A stretch of DNA of 64,000 nt from Gammaproteobacteria bacterium. Lineage in GTDB: Bacteria; Pseudomonadota; Gammaproteobacteria; Ga0077536. Below are positions 7,880-16,087 of the stretch, piece after piece. The position numbers were made by a program, and so were the translations under genes. The DNA lies in contig JACKNG010000003.1 of NCBI GenBank assembly GCA_024235015.1, forward strand, positions 1 to 64,000, given 5' to 3'. A model generated the notes under the pieces. It was not told the origin of the DNA. It did not search any database and was given only the letters and a program-made list of their open reading frames with translations. Positions within the stretch are counted from its first letter, which is position 1, and each line of letters begins with the position of its first letter.

Positions 7880-8430
7880 GGCGGTAGACCTTCGCCGTCG
7901 AGCATCTTGCGGATGGCGGCCAGGCCGCGCCGCAAGCGTGCCTTCAGCGCACTCTCGGAGATATTCAACCAGTCCGCGGCCTCCGCCGCGGTGAAGCCGG
8001 CGTACTGGGTCAGGGCCACCGCCTCGCGGTGGTCGGGCGCGAGGCCTTCGAGCACCTTGACCCCGTCGAGGCGACGCTGCACGGCCTCGACGTCGTCGAC
8101 CGGCGCGCTCGGCGGGCGCCCTTCCTGGCGGCGCCCGCGGCGCAGGACGTCGATGGTCTGGTGGCGCACCAGGGTGAACAGCCAGGGCCGGAACGGCCGC
8201 GCGGGATCGTAGGTGTGGCGCGCGCGGTGCACCGCGAGCAGGCATTCCTGCACGCAGTCCTCGATGAGGTCCAGCGCGCCGAAGCGGACACGGATATAGG
8301 CCTCGATGGCGTTGCCGAGTTCGCCCAGCAGGCGCTCGTAGACGGCGCCGTCGCCGGCCTGGGCACGCGCCATCCACGCCGACCAGCGCTGCTCGTCCTC
8401 GTGCCAGGGTTGTTCGGCGGGTGTGCTCAT
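7876..8430 (-). CDS. ECF RNA polymerase sigma factor
   Basis: 184 residues with region 2 (Y-L or I-E-D-C-V-Q-E-C-L-L-A-V-H-R-A and R-P-F-R-P-W-L-F-T-L-V-R-H) and region 4 with a helix-turn-helix (G-F-T-A-A-E-A-A-D-W-L-N-I-S-E-S-A-L-K-A-R-L-R-R-G). It directs RNA polymerase to a small stress regulon and is held by the co-encoded NrsF-like protein, whose start overlaps its stop. The ATG at 8430 was preferred to upstream in-frame starts that would translate the palindromic repeat at 8515. Repeat cluster 2 lies upstream of the gene. Confidence 0.9.
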   Translation of the reverse strand: MSTPAEQPWHEDEQRWSAWMARAQAGDGAVYERLLGELGNAIEAYIRVRFGALDLIEDCVQECLLAVHRARHTYDPARPFRPWLFTLVRHQTIDVLRRGRRQEGRPPSAPVDDVEAVQRRLDGVKVLEGLAPDHREAVALTQYAGFTAAEAADWLNISESALKARLRRGLAAIRKMLDGEGLPP

Positions 8431-8466
8431 GCAGGGTGGGTGGCGTGGGTTGCTCCGGGCCAATAC

Positions 8467-8644
8467 GACACCGGGGCAATTATCGATACCGCGGCGCGCA
8501 GCCGCGCGCCGCGCGGTGTCTGACACCGGGCATCAAGTCATTGATCCGCGGCGGTCGCCTGCGTCGCGGTGTCTGACACCGCGGTTCAAGTGATCGATGC
8601 CGCGCCCCCGGGGTGTCTCACACCAGGGGGCAAGGCGTCGATGG
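8467..8644. repeat. Palindromic repeat cluster 2 (GGTGTCTGACACC family)
   Basis: Perfect copies lie at 8515-8527 and 8568-8580, and a copy with one mismatch (GGTGTCTCACACC) at 8612-8624. A decayed half unit (GACACC plus CAATTATCGAT) occupies 8467-8487. Each is followed by a CAAGTSRTYGAT-like tail. Palindrome spacings of 53 and 44 bases mirror those of cluster 1 in reverse order. The cluster fills the gap between the sigma-factor start and the end of the nitronate monooxygenase gene. Confidence 0.85.
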
Positions 8645-8647
8645 GGC

Positions 8648-9784
8648 TCAGGCCAGGAAACGCCCGAGGCGTTCGTAGGCGGCCAGGAAGTCTTCCTGGA
8701 ACGCCTGCACCACGGCGCGCACCGTGCGCGCTTCGTGCATCAGGCCAACGCCCTGCCCGACCCAGTAGGTGGCCAGCTCGCGGGCGCCGGCGTGGCCGGC
8801 CTGGGCGAGCTTGTCGGCCTTGGCCAGCGGCGGTTCGCTGACCAGCGATTGCAGCGGCATGGGCAGCGGCTGGGGCGCGTCGGGCAGGTCCCAGGCCGCC
8901 GTCCACGACGAGCGTAGCTGGCGCGAGGGCTTGCCGGTGCGGCTCGTCGCCCGCACGGTGTCGCGCGAACTCGCCGCCAGCATCTTCTCCTTCACCACCG
9001 GGTTGGTCTCCGCCTCGTGGGTGGTCAGCCACACCGAGGCGGTCCAGGCGCCTGCCGCACCCATCGCCATCGCCGCGGCCATCTGCCGCCCGGTGACGAT
9101 GCCGCCCGCGGCCAGCACCGGGATGTCGCTGATCGCTTCGACCGCCTCGACCACCTCCGGCACCAGCACCATGGTCGCGACCTCGCCGCAATGCCCGCCG
9201 GCTTCGCCGCCGGCGGCGATGATGAGGTCGACCCCGGCCGCGACCTGGCGCACGGCATGCTCCCGGGCGCCGACCAGCGCGGCCACCGCGACGCCGTGCT
9301 CACGGCCGCGTTCGAGCATGCGCGGCGGCGGCACACCGAGGGCGTTGGCAATCAGCTTGATGGGATGACGGAAGGCGATCGCCATGGCGTCCTCGGCGCC
9401 GGACGGGTGCAGGTTGCGCCCGAGATGGAGCGTACCGCGGCGCATCTCGTCGAGACCTTCGGGGTCGATGTCGTGACGCTTCAGGATTTCGGCAACGAAG
9501 GTCTTGTGCGCGTCCGGCACCGCGCCGAGCAGGCGCTCGGCATCGAAGGCCTCGTGCTTGCCCAGGACCTTGTCGGGGATGAGGAGATCGACGCCGTAGG
9601 GCTTGCCGTCGACGTGGGTGTCGATCCAGGCCAGTTCCTCCTCCAGCCGCTCGGCGGTCATGCCGGCGGCGCCGAACACGCCCATGCCGCCGGCGCGCGA
9701 GACCTCGGCGACGACGTCACGGCAATGACTGAAGGCGAACAGCGGGAAATCGAGGCCGAAGCGCTCGCAGAGTTTCGAATTCAT
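8648..9784 (-). CDS. Nitronate monooxygenase / 2-nitropropane dioxygenase family flavoprotein
   Basis: 378 residues of an FMN-binding TIM barrel. Landmarks are the N-terminal L-D-F-P-L-F-A-F-S, the A-G-G-E-A-G-G-H-C-G block that contacts FMN and substrate (the family A-G-G-x-x-x-G-H motif), and P-V-L-A-A-G-G-I for phosphate binding. Family members oxidise nitronates with oxygen, but many are uncharacterised or act as enoyl reductases. The gene follows an enoyl-CoA hydratase by 10 bases on the same strand, so a role beside CoA-ester catabolism is plausible. The ATG at 9784 gives the family's normal N-terminus. Confidence 0.82.
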   Translation of the reverse strand: MNSKLCERFGLDFPLFAFSHCRDVVAEVSRAGGMGVFGAAGMTAERLEEELAWIDTHVDGKPYGVDLLIPDKVLGKHEAFDAERLLGAVPDAHKTFVAEILKRHDIDPEGLDEMRRGTLHLGRNLHPSGAEDAMAIAFRHPIKLIANALGVPPPRMLERGREHGVAVAALVGAREHAVRQVAAGVDLIIAAGGEAGGHCGEVATMVLVPEVVEAVEAISDIPVLAAGGIVTGRQMAAAMAMGAAGAWTASVWLTTHEAETNPVVKEKMLAASSRDTVRATSRTGKPSRQLRSSWTAAWDLPDAPQPLPMPLQSLVSEPPLAKADKLAQAGHAGARELATYWVGQGVGLMHEARTVRAVVQAFQEDFLAAYERLGRFLA

Positions 9785-9794
9785 CGCGGTCGAC

Positions 9795-10592
9795 TCAACG
9801 CCCCTTGTAGACCGGCTGGCGCTTCTCCATGAAGGCGCGCGGCCCTTCCTGGGCGTCCTCGGTCTTGAACACCGGTGCCGAGATCTCGGTCTCGATGTCG
9901 AGCGCGCGCTTCTCCTCGACGCCGAGACAGGCGCGTGCCGACTTGCGGATGGCCTGCACGGCAATGGGGCCATTGGCCGCGATCTTGTTGGCGATCTCGA
10001 CCGCCTTGGCCATGGCGTCATCGGCCACGTAATTGAGGAAGCCGTAGCCGAGCGCTTCGTCGGCGCTGATGAGGTCGCCGGTGAGCAGCAGTTCCATGCC
10101 CTTGGCGAAGGGCAGCTGCTGGGTCAGGCGCACGGTCGAGCCGCCGGCGGGGAAGATTGCCCACTTCACTTCCTGCACGCCGAACTTGGCCGCCGGCACC
10201 GAGACGCGGATGTCGGTGCCCTGGGTCATCTCCATGCCGCCGGCGATGGCGTGGCCGTTGATGGCGGCGATGACGGGTTTGACCGGGTCGAAGTTGCGCA
10301 GGAAGGTGCGCTCGAAGATCTTGGGGTCGGCGAGGACCTTCTCGTCGTACTCGTTCTCGGCCTTGCGCCCGCCCGAGATGAGCGGGATGAGCTGGCCGAG
10401 GTCGGCGCCGGCACAGAACGCGGTGCCGGTGCCGGTGAGGATGGCGACGCGCACGGTGTCGTCGTCACGCACCTTCTCCCAGGCCTCGGCCAGGCGTACG
10501 GCGACCTCCGGGTTGACCGCATTGCGCGCCTCCGGACGGTTCAGGGTGATGGTGGCGATGTGCCCGTTGACGGCGTAATCGACGACGGCCAT
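9795..10592 (-). CDS. Enoyl-CoA hydratase/isomerase (crotonase family)
   Basis: 265 residues with the crotonase fold: L-N-R-P-E-A-R-N-A-V near residue 18, the oxyanion-hole segment A-F-C-A-G-A-D-L near 58-65, the second oxyanion loop A-I-N-G-H-A-I-A-G-G-M-E near 108-119, and the usual C-terminal helices. It probably hydrates or isomerises a 2-enoyl-CoA; the exact substrate is not readable. A GGGGAG ribosome site precedes the ATG. It is first of a two-gene unit with the flavoprotein downstream. Confidence 0.87.
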   Translation of the reverse strand: MAVVDYAVNGHIATITLNRPEARNAVNPEVAVRLAEAWEKVRDDDTVRVAILTGTGTAFCAGADLGQLIPLISGGRKAENEYDEKVLADPKIFERTFLRNFDPVKPVIAAINGHAIAGGMEMTQGTDIRVSVPAAKFGVQEVKWAIFPAGGSTVRLTQQLPFAKGMELLLTGDLISADEALGYGFLNYVADDAMAKAVEIANKIAANGPIAVQAIRKSARACLGVEEKRALDIETEISAPVFKTEDAQEGPRAFMEKRQPVYKGR

Positions 10593-11096
10593 GTGAACTC
10601 CCCTAGCAGCGTGAAAGAGGGCGCTAGTCTAGCAGGCTGATGAAGAACGACGGCGGCGGTCGTGCGCGGCATTGCGCGCTCGCCTGCGGTCCTCATTCAT
10701 CCGCGCCTAAACTCCGCTCCTCGTCTCGCGCGCGCCTTGCCCACGACCTTCCTCGCGGCCTTTTTCACCAGCCTGCCCGCAGGCTGATGCAAAGCGGCTG
10801 CGGCGGCCATCTGCTTCGTTGCGGGCGCGGCTGCGCGGCGCATGGACACTGCTCCCTTGCGCGGCTCGCCTTGCCCGCGCCTCGCATCTGGCCATCCGCG
10901 CGACGCGTTGCATCGACCTGCCCCGCGCCGCACCACCGCGCCGGCCCTCCGCGTCGTCACGGCCGCGGCGACGCCGTGGACGCCCCGCTCAGCGCCGCCG
11001 CGTACGCCCGGAATCTGACGCCAATCAGCACGGCCGACACGGCGTGGCCGGATAGTCATGCGTACCCAACCATCGTTCATCGTGAGGAGCTCCGAC
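10593..11096. other. Intergenic region carrying a repeat element
   Basis: About 500 bases between divergent transcription units. The left part holds the inverted-repeat element at 10630-10777. The rest (10795-11080) is GC-rich with no convincing gene or RNA. GAGGAG at 11082-11087 is the ribosome site of the downstream cytochrome gene. Confidence 0.5.
10630..10777 (+). repeat. MITE-like intergenic element with terminal inverted repeats, copy 1
   Basis: Begins TAGCAGGCTGATGAAGAAC and ends in TTTTTCACCAGCCTGCC, an imperfect terminal inverted repeat of about 17 bases. A second copy of the end (GCAGGCTGATGC) follows at 10779. The interior shares long near-identical blocks (CTCGCCTGCGGT, TCCTCGTCTCGC, GCGCCTTGCC and ACGACCTTCCTCGC) with the reverse complement of 43457-43603. 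It encodes no protein and looks like a non-autonomous mobile or structural repeat. Confidence 0.75.
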
Positions 11097-11522
11097 ATGC
11101 CAACTGCCCCGCGTACCCGTACCGCCCGGCTCGCCCGCACCCTGCCCTTCGCCCTTGCCCTCGCCATCGGTGCGCCGGCGCAGGCCGACGACGCCGACGT
11201 CGCCGCGGTGGGCAAGGAGCGTTTCGGCAGCTACTGCGCGGCCTGTCACGGTCTCGACGCCAAGGGTGACGGGCCGGTGGCCTTCGTGCTCAAGAAGACC
11301 CCGCCCGATCTCACCGTACTGGCCAAGAACAACGGGGGCGATTTCCCCTTCAACAAGGTCTACGACATGATCGACGGTCGCGACATGGCAGGCGCCCACG
11401 GTACGCGCGAGATGCCGGTGTGGGGCGGCGAGTGGAAGGACTCCTCCAAGCTCGGCGGCGAAACCGAGCTGCGCGGACGCCTGCTCGAGATCATCATCTA
11501 CCTGCGTTCCATCCAGCAGTAG
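11097..11522 (+). CDS. Periplasmic class I cytochrome c
   Basis: 141 residues: a signal peptide (ends A-P-A-Q-A-D-D), then one haem-binding C-A-A-C-H motif (about 46-50) followed by G-x-x-x-K-G-D-G-P. The probable distal Met ligand lies in G-T-R-E-M-P-V-W-G. It should carry electrons in the periplasm. The start at 11097 is fixed by GAGGAG nine bases upstream; an in-frame ATG at 11058 has no such site. It ends with TAG. A clear paralogue sharing G-T-R-E-M-P-x-W-G is encoded at 34245-34673, near the PQQ dehydrogenase. Confidence 0.87.
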   Translation: MPTAPRTRTARLARTLPFALALAIGAPAQADDADVAAVGKERFGSYCAACHGLDAKGDGPVAFVLKKTPPDLTVLAKNNGGDFPFNKVYDMIDGRDMAGAHGTREMPVWGGEWKDSSKLGGETELRGRLLEIIIYLRSIQQ

Positions 11523-11699
11523 ACCGGGCCGCCGCGGCCGGGCGCGTGCTCGGCGCGCGGCCCCACCGCACCCGCGGCGCCAGCCTCGCCGCGCACCACG
11601 CGCGGTTCAGTGCACGCGTGTGAGCGCGGGCGCGCGCTTGCCCGCGCGCGACGCTGGCGGCGACAATCGCCCCGGTCCAATCCCGGGAGCCGCGCGCCG

Positions 11700-13334
11700 A
11701 TGTCGTTCAATTTCGCCACGCTGTGGGAAACCGTCGCCGATACCGTGCCGACGCAGATGGCCGTCGTGTGCGGCCCGCGCCGGGTCGCCTGGCGCGACTA
11801 CGAAGACCGTGCCGCGCGCCTCGCCGGCGCCTTTGCCGCGGCCGGCCTCGAAGCGCACGCCAAGGTCGGGCTGTACCTGTACAACTCGCCCGAATACTGC
11901 GAAACCAACTTCGCCGCGCTCAAGCTGCGCGGGGTGCCGATCAACGTCAACTACCGCTACCTCGACGAGGAGCTGGTCTACCTGTTCGACAACGCCGACC
12001 TCGAGGCGGTGGTGTTCCACACCTCGCTGGCCGACCGCATCGCGCGGGTGGCGCCGCAGTGCCCGGGCCTCAAGCTGCTGGTGGCGGTCGACGACGGCCC
12101 GACGCCGGACGGCCCGGTCGAGGTGCCGCGCGCAGTCGCCTACGAAACCCTGCTCGAGGCGCAGCAGCCGCTGCCCCGGCGCGCGCCACAGGGCGACGAG
12201 ATCTACATGCTCTACACCGGCGGCACCACCGGCATGCCCAAGGGCGTGATGTATCCCTTCGGCGAATTCACGGCGTTCTTCGTGCTCGGTTACCCGCCCA
12301 TGATCGGGCTCGAAGCGCCGGCCGACGTCGCCGCGCTGATGGGCACGGTGCGTGAGCGCGCCGCCGCCGGGGCGCCGCCGCTGGTGGCGATGTCGGCGCC
12401 ACCGCTGATGCACGGCACCGGCTGCTGGCTGGGCATGATGGCCCCGCACATGATGGGGGGTACGGCGGTGCTGCTGGAATCGCGCGGCCTCAACGCCGTC
12501 GAGCTGTGGGACACGGTGGCGCGCGAAGGCGTGCAGCATCTCGTCATCGTCGGCGACGCCTTCGCGCGGCCCCTGCTCGATGCCCTCAACGCCGCCCCGC
12601 AGCGCTGGGACCTGTCCTGTCTCAGGCTCATGATTTCGTCTGGCGCGATGTTCTCGACCCCGGTCAAGCAGGGCCTCATCGACCACGTTCCCGGCCTCAC
12701 CATCGCCGACCTGCTGGGCTCGACCGAGGGTGGCATGGGCAGCTCGATCATGAACAAGGACACCCCGGTCGCCGAGACCGCGCGCTTCGCCCTGTCGCCG
12801 ACGACCAAGGTCTTCACCGAGGACGGCCACGAGGTGCGGCCCGGTTCGGGCGAGGTCGGCCTGGTGGCGAGCGGCGGCCTGGTGCCGATCGGTTATTACA
12901 AGGACCCGGAGAAATCGGCGCGCACCTTCCGCGTCTTCGACGGCCACCGCTACTCGATTCCGGGCGACATGGCGCGGGTCGCCGCCGACGGCAGCCTGGA
13001 GCTGCTCGGGCGCGGCTCGAACTGCATCAACACCGGCGGCGAGAAGGTCTTCCCGGAAGAGGTCGAGGAGGCCCTGAAGAAGCACCCGGCGGTGCAGGAC
13101 GCACTGGTCTTCGGCCTGCCCGACGAGCGCTTCGGCAACCGCGTCAGCGCGGTCGCCAGCCTGCGCGCCGGCGCCAGCGCCGGGCCCGAGGACATCCTCG
13201 CCCACGTCCACCAGCACCTCGCCGGCTACAAGGTGCCGCGCGCCCTGCAGCTGGTCCCGCGCGTACCACGCGCACCCAACGGCAAGGCCGACTACCCCAG
13301 CGCGCGCGCATTGTTCGAAGCCGCGGCCGGCTGA
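11700..13334 (+). CDS. Acyl-CoA synthetase (AMP-forming ligase)
   Basis: 544 residues of the ANL superfamily, which activates carboxylic acids to acyl-CoA through an acyl-adenylate. Motifs seen are the P-loop Y-T-G-G-T-T-G-M-P-K-G (about 176-186), S-T-E-G-G (about 341), the Y-S-I-P-G-D-M hinge region, and a C-terminal P-N-G-K-A-D-Y with the catalytic Lys. The N-terminus M-S-F-N-F-A-T-L-W-E-T-V-A-D resembles fatty or steroid acid CoA ligases of the FadD3-like branch. It is preceded by a cytochrome gene 177 bases away and probably has its own promoter. The substrate is not readable. Confidence 0.85.
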   Translation: MSFNFATLWETVADTVPTQMAVVCGPRRVAWRDYEDRAARLAGAFAAAGLEAHAKVGLYLYNSPEYCETNFAALKLRGVPINVNYRYLDEELVYLFDNADLEAVVFHTSLADRIARVAPQCPGLKLLVAVDDGPTPDGPVEVPRAVAYETLLEAQQPLPRRAPQGDEIYMLYTGGTTGMPKGVMYPFGEFTAFFVLGYPPMIGLEAPADVAALMGTVRERAAAGAPPLVAMSAPPLMHGTGCWLGMMAPHMMGGTAVLLESRGLNAVELWDTVAREGVQHLVIVGDAFARPLLDALNAAPQRWDLSCLRLMISSGAMFSTPVKQGLIDHVPGLTIADLLGSTEGGMGSSIMNKDTPVAETARFALSPTTKVFTEDGHEVRPGSGEVGLVASGGLVPIGYYKDPEKSARTFRVFDGHRYSIPGDMARVAADGSLELLGRGSNCINTGGEKVFPEEVEEALKKHPAVQDALVFGLPDERFGNRVSAVASLRAGASAGPEDILAHVHQHLAGYKVPRALQLVPRVPRAPNGKADYPSARALFEAAAG

Positions 13335-13343
13335 GCCGGCCGC
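13323..13343 (+). other. GC-rich hairpin spanning the stop codon of the acyl-CoA synthetase gene
   Basis: A perfect nine-base inverted repeat (GCGGCCGGC and GCCGGCCGC) brackets the TGA stop at 13332-13334. No T run follows. It may protect the transcript end; a terminator function is only possible. Confidence 0.4.
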
Positions 13344-13376
13344 GCGGGCGCAGTCGGCGCGCGGCGCCGGCCACCC

Positions 13377-13916
13377 TCACCAGGCCGCGAGCCGGTCCAG
13401 GAACGCGCGGATGTTGGCCTTCACCGCGCGCTCGCTGGCGATGCGCAGGCGCTCGGCGGCGACGACGTGGTCGACCAGGCTCGCGCTGCCGGTGGCGACG
13501 ATGGGAATGTCGCGGATCTCGCCGTTGGCGCTGACGGTGTAACGCACCTTGGAAGTCACTTCGTAATTGATGCCCTTGAGCGGCTGGTCGAGACGCTCGA
13601 CCGTGGCCGTGACGACGACCGTGGCCTTGTCGGGATCCGGTGCCAGGTAACCGGCATCGGCCAGGCTGTGGGCGAGCGCGGTGACGAAGCCGGTACTGTC
13701 GAGCTCGGGTGTCCACAGGGGATCGTCGGCCTGGTTGCCGGCGAGGCGGACCAGCCGTACCTGGCCGGCCAGCGGCGAGCTGCTGGCAACCGGCGTGGTG
13801 GCGACGGCAAGGTCGGCCGGACGCGTTGCGGCGCTGCATCCGGCGAGCGTGGCGAGGACCACGATCAGCACCGCGACGAAGCTCACATCGATTCGAGATT
13901 TGCGATTTCTATTCAT
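13377..13916 (-). CDS. Putative lipoprotein of unknown function
   Basis: 179 residues with a type II signal peptide: a basic start M-N-R-N-R-K-S-R, a hydrophobic core and the lipobox L-A-G-C at about 24-27. The mature part has a YajG/DUF4410-like look: V-V-V-T-A-T-V-E-R-L, Y-E-V-T-S-K-V-R-Y-T-V, and a C-terminal helix with A-V-K-A-N-I-R-A-F-L. This matches small outer-membrane lipoproteins with a repeated strand pattern, but I cannot name a function. It diverges from the MipA-like gene across an AT-rich gap and converges with the acyl-CoA synthetase gene. Confidence 0.7.
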   Translation of the reverse strand: MNRNRKSRIDVSFVAVLIVVLATLAGCSAATRPADLAVATTPVASSSPLAGQVRLVRLAGNQADDPLWTPELDSTGFVTALAHSLADAGYLAPDPDKATVVVTATVERLDQPLKGINYEVTSKVRYTVSANGEIRDIPIVATGSASLVDHVVAAERLRIASERAVKANIRAFLDRLAAW

Positions 13917-13974
13917 TAAAGATTAAATAGTTAGATAATTTTTCTAAGCGATATTCTAGAAAAAGTTCACGCCC
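13917..13974. promoter_or_regulatory. AT-rich divergent promoter region
   Basis: A 58-base stretch with runs such as ATTAAATAGTTAG and AATTTTTCTAAG, strikingly AT-rich against a background near 70% GC. It contains the palindrome TTCTAGAA. It separates the divergent starts of the lipoprotein and MipA genes and most likely carries both promoters. No single -35/-10 pair could be assigned with confidence. Confidence 0.55.
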
Positions 13975-14820
13975 ATGCCCGCCCCGCGTCGAAGCCGCGC
14001 GCGCATCCACGCGCGCCACCCGTGCGTGCTCGCCCTGCTGTGGCCGGTCGTGGCCGGCGCCCAGCAACCGATCGGTCTGCAGACCACCGAGCCGCTCGAA
14101 CTCGACCCGGTCGCCGACGAGCTCAGCACCCACGACTGGGGCCTGCGCCTCGGCCTGCTCGGCGCGGTCGGTCCCGACTTCGAGGGCGCCAGCACCTACG
14201 AGGCCGACCCGGTGCCGCTGCTGCGCGTGAGCTGGAAGAACCGGGTGGTGTTCCGCGGGCGTTCGCTCGATCTCAATGCCGTGCTCGTCGACGGCCTGCG
14301 CGCGGGGCCCATGGTGAAGACGCGCGCCGGCCGGCGCGACAGCCGGGCAGCTTACCTGCGCGGCCTCGGCGACGTCGACCGCGCGTTCGAGGCCGGCGGC
14401 TTCGTGCGCTTCAAGCGCGGGCCCTTCGCCCTGCGCGTGAATGCCCTGCAGGATTTCGCCGGCGCCCACGGGGGCTGCCTGGTGGAGACCAGCGCCCAGC
14501 TCCGGCTGCCGCTCGACGAGCCGCGCTTCAGCCTCACCGTGTCCAGCACCTGGGTCGACGACGACTACAACAACGCCTACTTCGGCGTCGACGCCGTGCA
14601 GGCGCGACGCTCGGGATTGCGCCGCTTCGACGCCGACGGCGGTTTCAAGGACGTCGGCGTCGCGCTCGGCACCCGCGTCGAGTTGAGTCCCCACTGGTCG
14701 GCGGTGATGACGATGAGCTACCGGCGCCTGCTCGGCGATACCGCCGACAGTCCGATCGTTGCCAACCACGGTGACGCCGACCAGTTCTACGGCGCCGTCG
14801 GCGCGCTGTGGGAGTACTGA
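13975..14820 (+). CDS. MipA/OmpV-family outer-membrane protein
   Basis: 281 residues: a signal peptide with an unusually arginine-rich start and an A-G-A-Q cleavage region, then alternating strands of an outer-membrane beta-barrel. Diagnostic blocks are G-L-R-L-G-L-L-G-A-V-G-P-D-F-E-G, Y-E-A-D-P-V-P-L-L, Y-N-N-A-Y-F-G-V and the C-terminal aromatic residue (W-E-Y) expected for BAM-assembled barrels. MipA relatives scaffold murein enzymes in E. coli; most are described only as OmpV-like porins. The start codon lies just after the AT-rich promoter zone. Confidence 0.8.
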   Translation: MPAPRRSRARIHARHPCVLALLWPVVAGAQQPIGLQTTEPLELDPVADELSTHDWGLRLGLLGAVGPDFEGASTYEADPVPLLRVSWKNRVVFRGRSLDLNAVLVDGLRAGPMVKTRAGRRDSRAAYLRGLGDVDRAFEAGGFVRFKRGPFALRVNALQDFAGAHGGCLVETSAQLRLPLDEPRFSLTVSSTWVDDDYNNAYFGVDAVQARRSGLRRFDADGGFKDVGVALGTRVELSPHWSAVMTMSYRRLLGDTADSPIVANHGDADQFYGAVGALWEY

Positions 14821-14975
14821 GCCGGCGTTGCGCCGCCCCGCGTTCCCCCCACCCGCTCGGCAAACCCTATCGCTGTGAGCGGACGGCCCCGGAGCGGGGG
14901 CGCCGGCTGGGCGCTGCGCCGTGCACGAGGGGACGACGAGCGCCGCGGCCGCCGGCGCTGCATTCGGCGCGCGCC

Positions 14976-16085
14976 TCAGGCGCTGGCGAAGATACCGCCG
15001 GCCGCCGCCGGGTAGGTCCGCACCACCTCGTACATCGAATCACGCTGGGCCGGGGTGAAGCCCATGTCGCGTATGACCTCGAGGGTGCGCTCGAGGCTGG
15101 TCTTGGGCGCGTGCCCGGCCTTGTTCAACACGCTCTCCTCGAACAACAGACCGCCGAAGTCGTCGGCGCCGGCGAGCAGGCCGAGCTGGCCGGTGCGCAG
15201 GTCCTCGCTGAACCACGACGACTGCACGTGGGGCACGTTGTCGAGCAGCAGGCGGGCGGTGGCGATCACGCGCAGGTACATCAGCGGGTGGGCCTGCACC
15301 TTGAGCTGCTTGCCGAGCGTCGAGCGGCCGGGTTTGAACGACCACGGAATGAACGAGCTGAAGCCGCCGGTCGCATCCTGCAGTTCGCGCACGGCGAGCA
15401 GGTGGCCGACGATCTCGTCCGGCCGTTCGACATGCCCGTACATCATGGTCGCGGTGGTCTTCATGCCGGCACGATGGGCCTGGCCCATGATCGCCAGCCA
15501 CTGCGCGGGGGTGCACTTGCCCGGCGCGATGAGCTGGCGCACCCGTTCGGCGAGCACCTCGGCGCCGCCGCCCGGCAGGGTGCGGATACCGGCCGCCGCC
15601 AGCGCCTCGACGATGACTTGCGTCGGGATGCCCTCGACCTCGGCGAGGTAGGCGATCTCGGGCGGCGAGTAGGGATGGATGTGGACCTCGGGGCAGGCTG
15701 CACGGATGGCCTCGATGTAGGCCAGCCAGTCGGCCAGGCGGATGGCCGGGTTGTGGCCGCCCTGCAGCAGCACCGTGGTGGCACCGGCATCGGCCGCGCT
15801 GCGCACGCGCGCGGCGAGTTCGTCCGGGCTCAGGGTGTAGGCCTCCTTCGAGCGTTCGCTGCGCCAGAAGGCGCAGAAGCGGCACTCCGTCGCGCACACG
15901 TTGGTGTAGTTCGGGTTGGTGTCGTAGACGAAGGTCACGCGGCCCTCGGGGTGACGGCGCATGCGCGCGGCGTGAGCGTAGTGCATGAGATCGGCCAGCG
16001 GCACGCGCCCGGCCAGCAGTTCGGCGCCGTCGGCGGCGCCGAGGCGCACCCCGCGCTCCAGTTTGCGCATCAGGGTCGTGGTCAT
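14976..16085 (-). CDS. mqnC: Cyclic dehypoxanthinyl futalosine synthase
   Basis: 369 residues of a radical SAM enzyme that cyclises dehypoxanthinyl futalosine, the fourth step of the futalosine route to menaquinone. The [4Fe-4S] motif C-A-T-E-C-R-F-C lies near residues 65-72, followed by G-G-H-N-P and E-I-A-Y-L. F-S-S-F-I-P-W-S-F-K-P-G is a hallmark of MqnC. It is last in an eight-gene operon and its ATG lies two bases after the stop of mqnA. MqnE is a relative, but the C-T-E-C spacing and C-terminal region here fit MqnC. Confidence 0.92.
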   Translation of the reverse strand: MTTTLMRKLERGVRLGAADGAELLAGRVPLADLMHYAHAARMRRHPEGRVTFVYDTNPNYTNVCATECRFCAFWRSERSKEAYTLSPDELAARVRSAADAGATTVLLQGGHNPAIRLADWLAYIEAIRAACPEVHIHPYSPPEIAYLAEVEGIPTQVIVEALAAAGIRTLPGGGAEVLAERVRQLIAPGKCTPAQWLAIMGQAHRAGMKTTATMMYGHVERPDEIVGHLLAVRELQDATGGFSSFIPWSFKPGRSTLGKQLKVQAHPLMYLRVIATARLLLDNVPHVQSSWFSEDLRTGQLGLLAGADDFGGLLFEESVLNKAGHAPKTSLERTLEVIRDMGFTPAQRDSMYEVVRTYPAAAGGIFASA

Positions 16086-16087
16086 GT

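Noticed and set aside
11607..13217. Minus-strand 536-codon frame and other long antisense frames such as 3770-5347 (+) and 6617-8212 (+)
   Set aside because: High GC opens long frames opposite real genes. The real genes there show clear motifs, and these frames do not.
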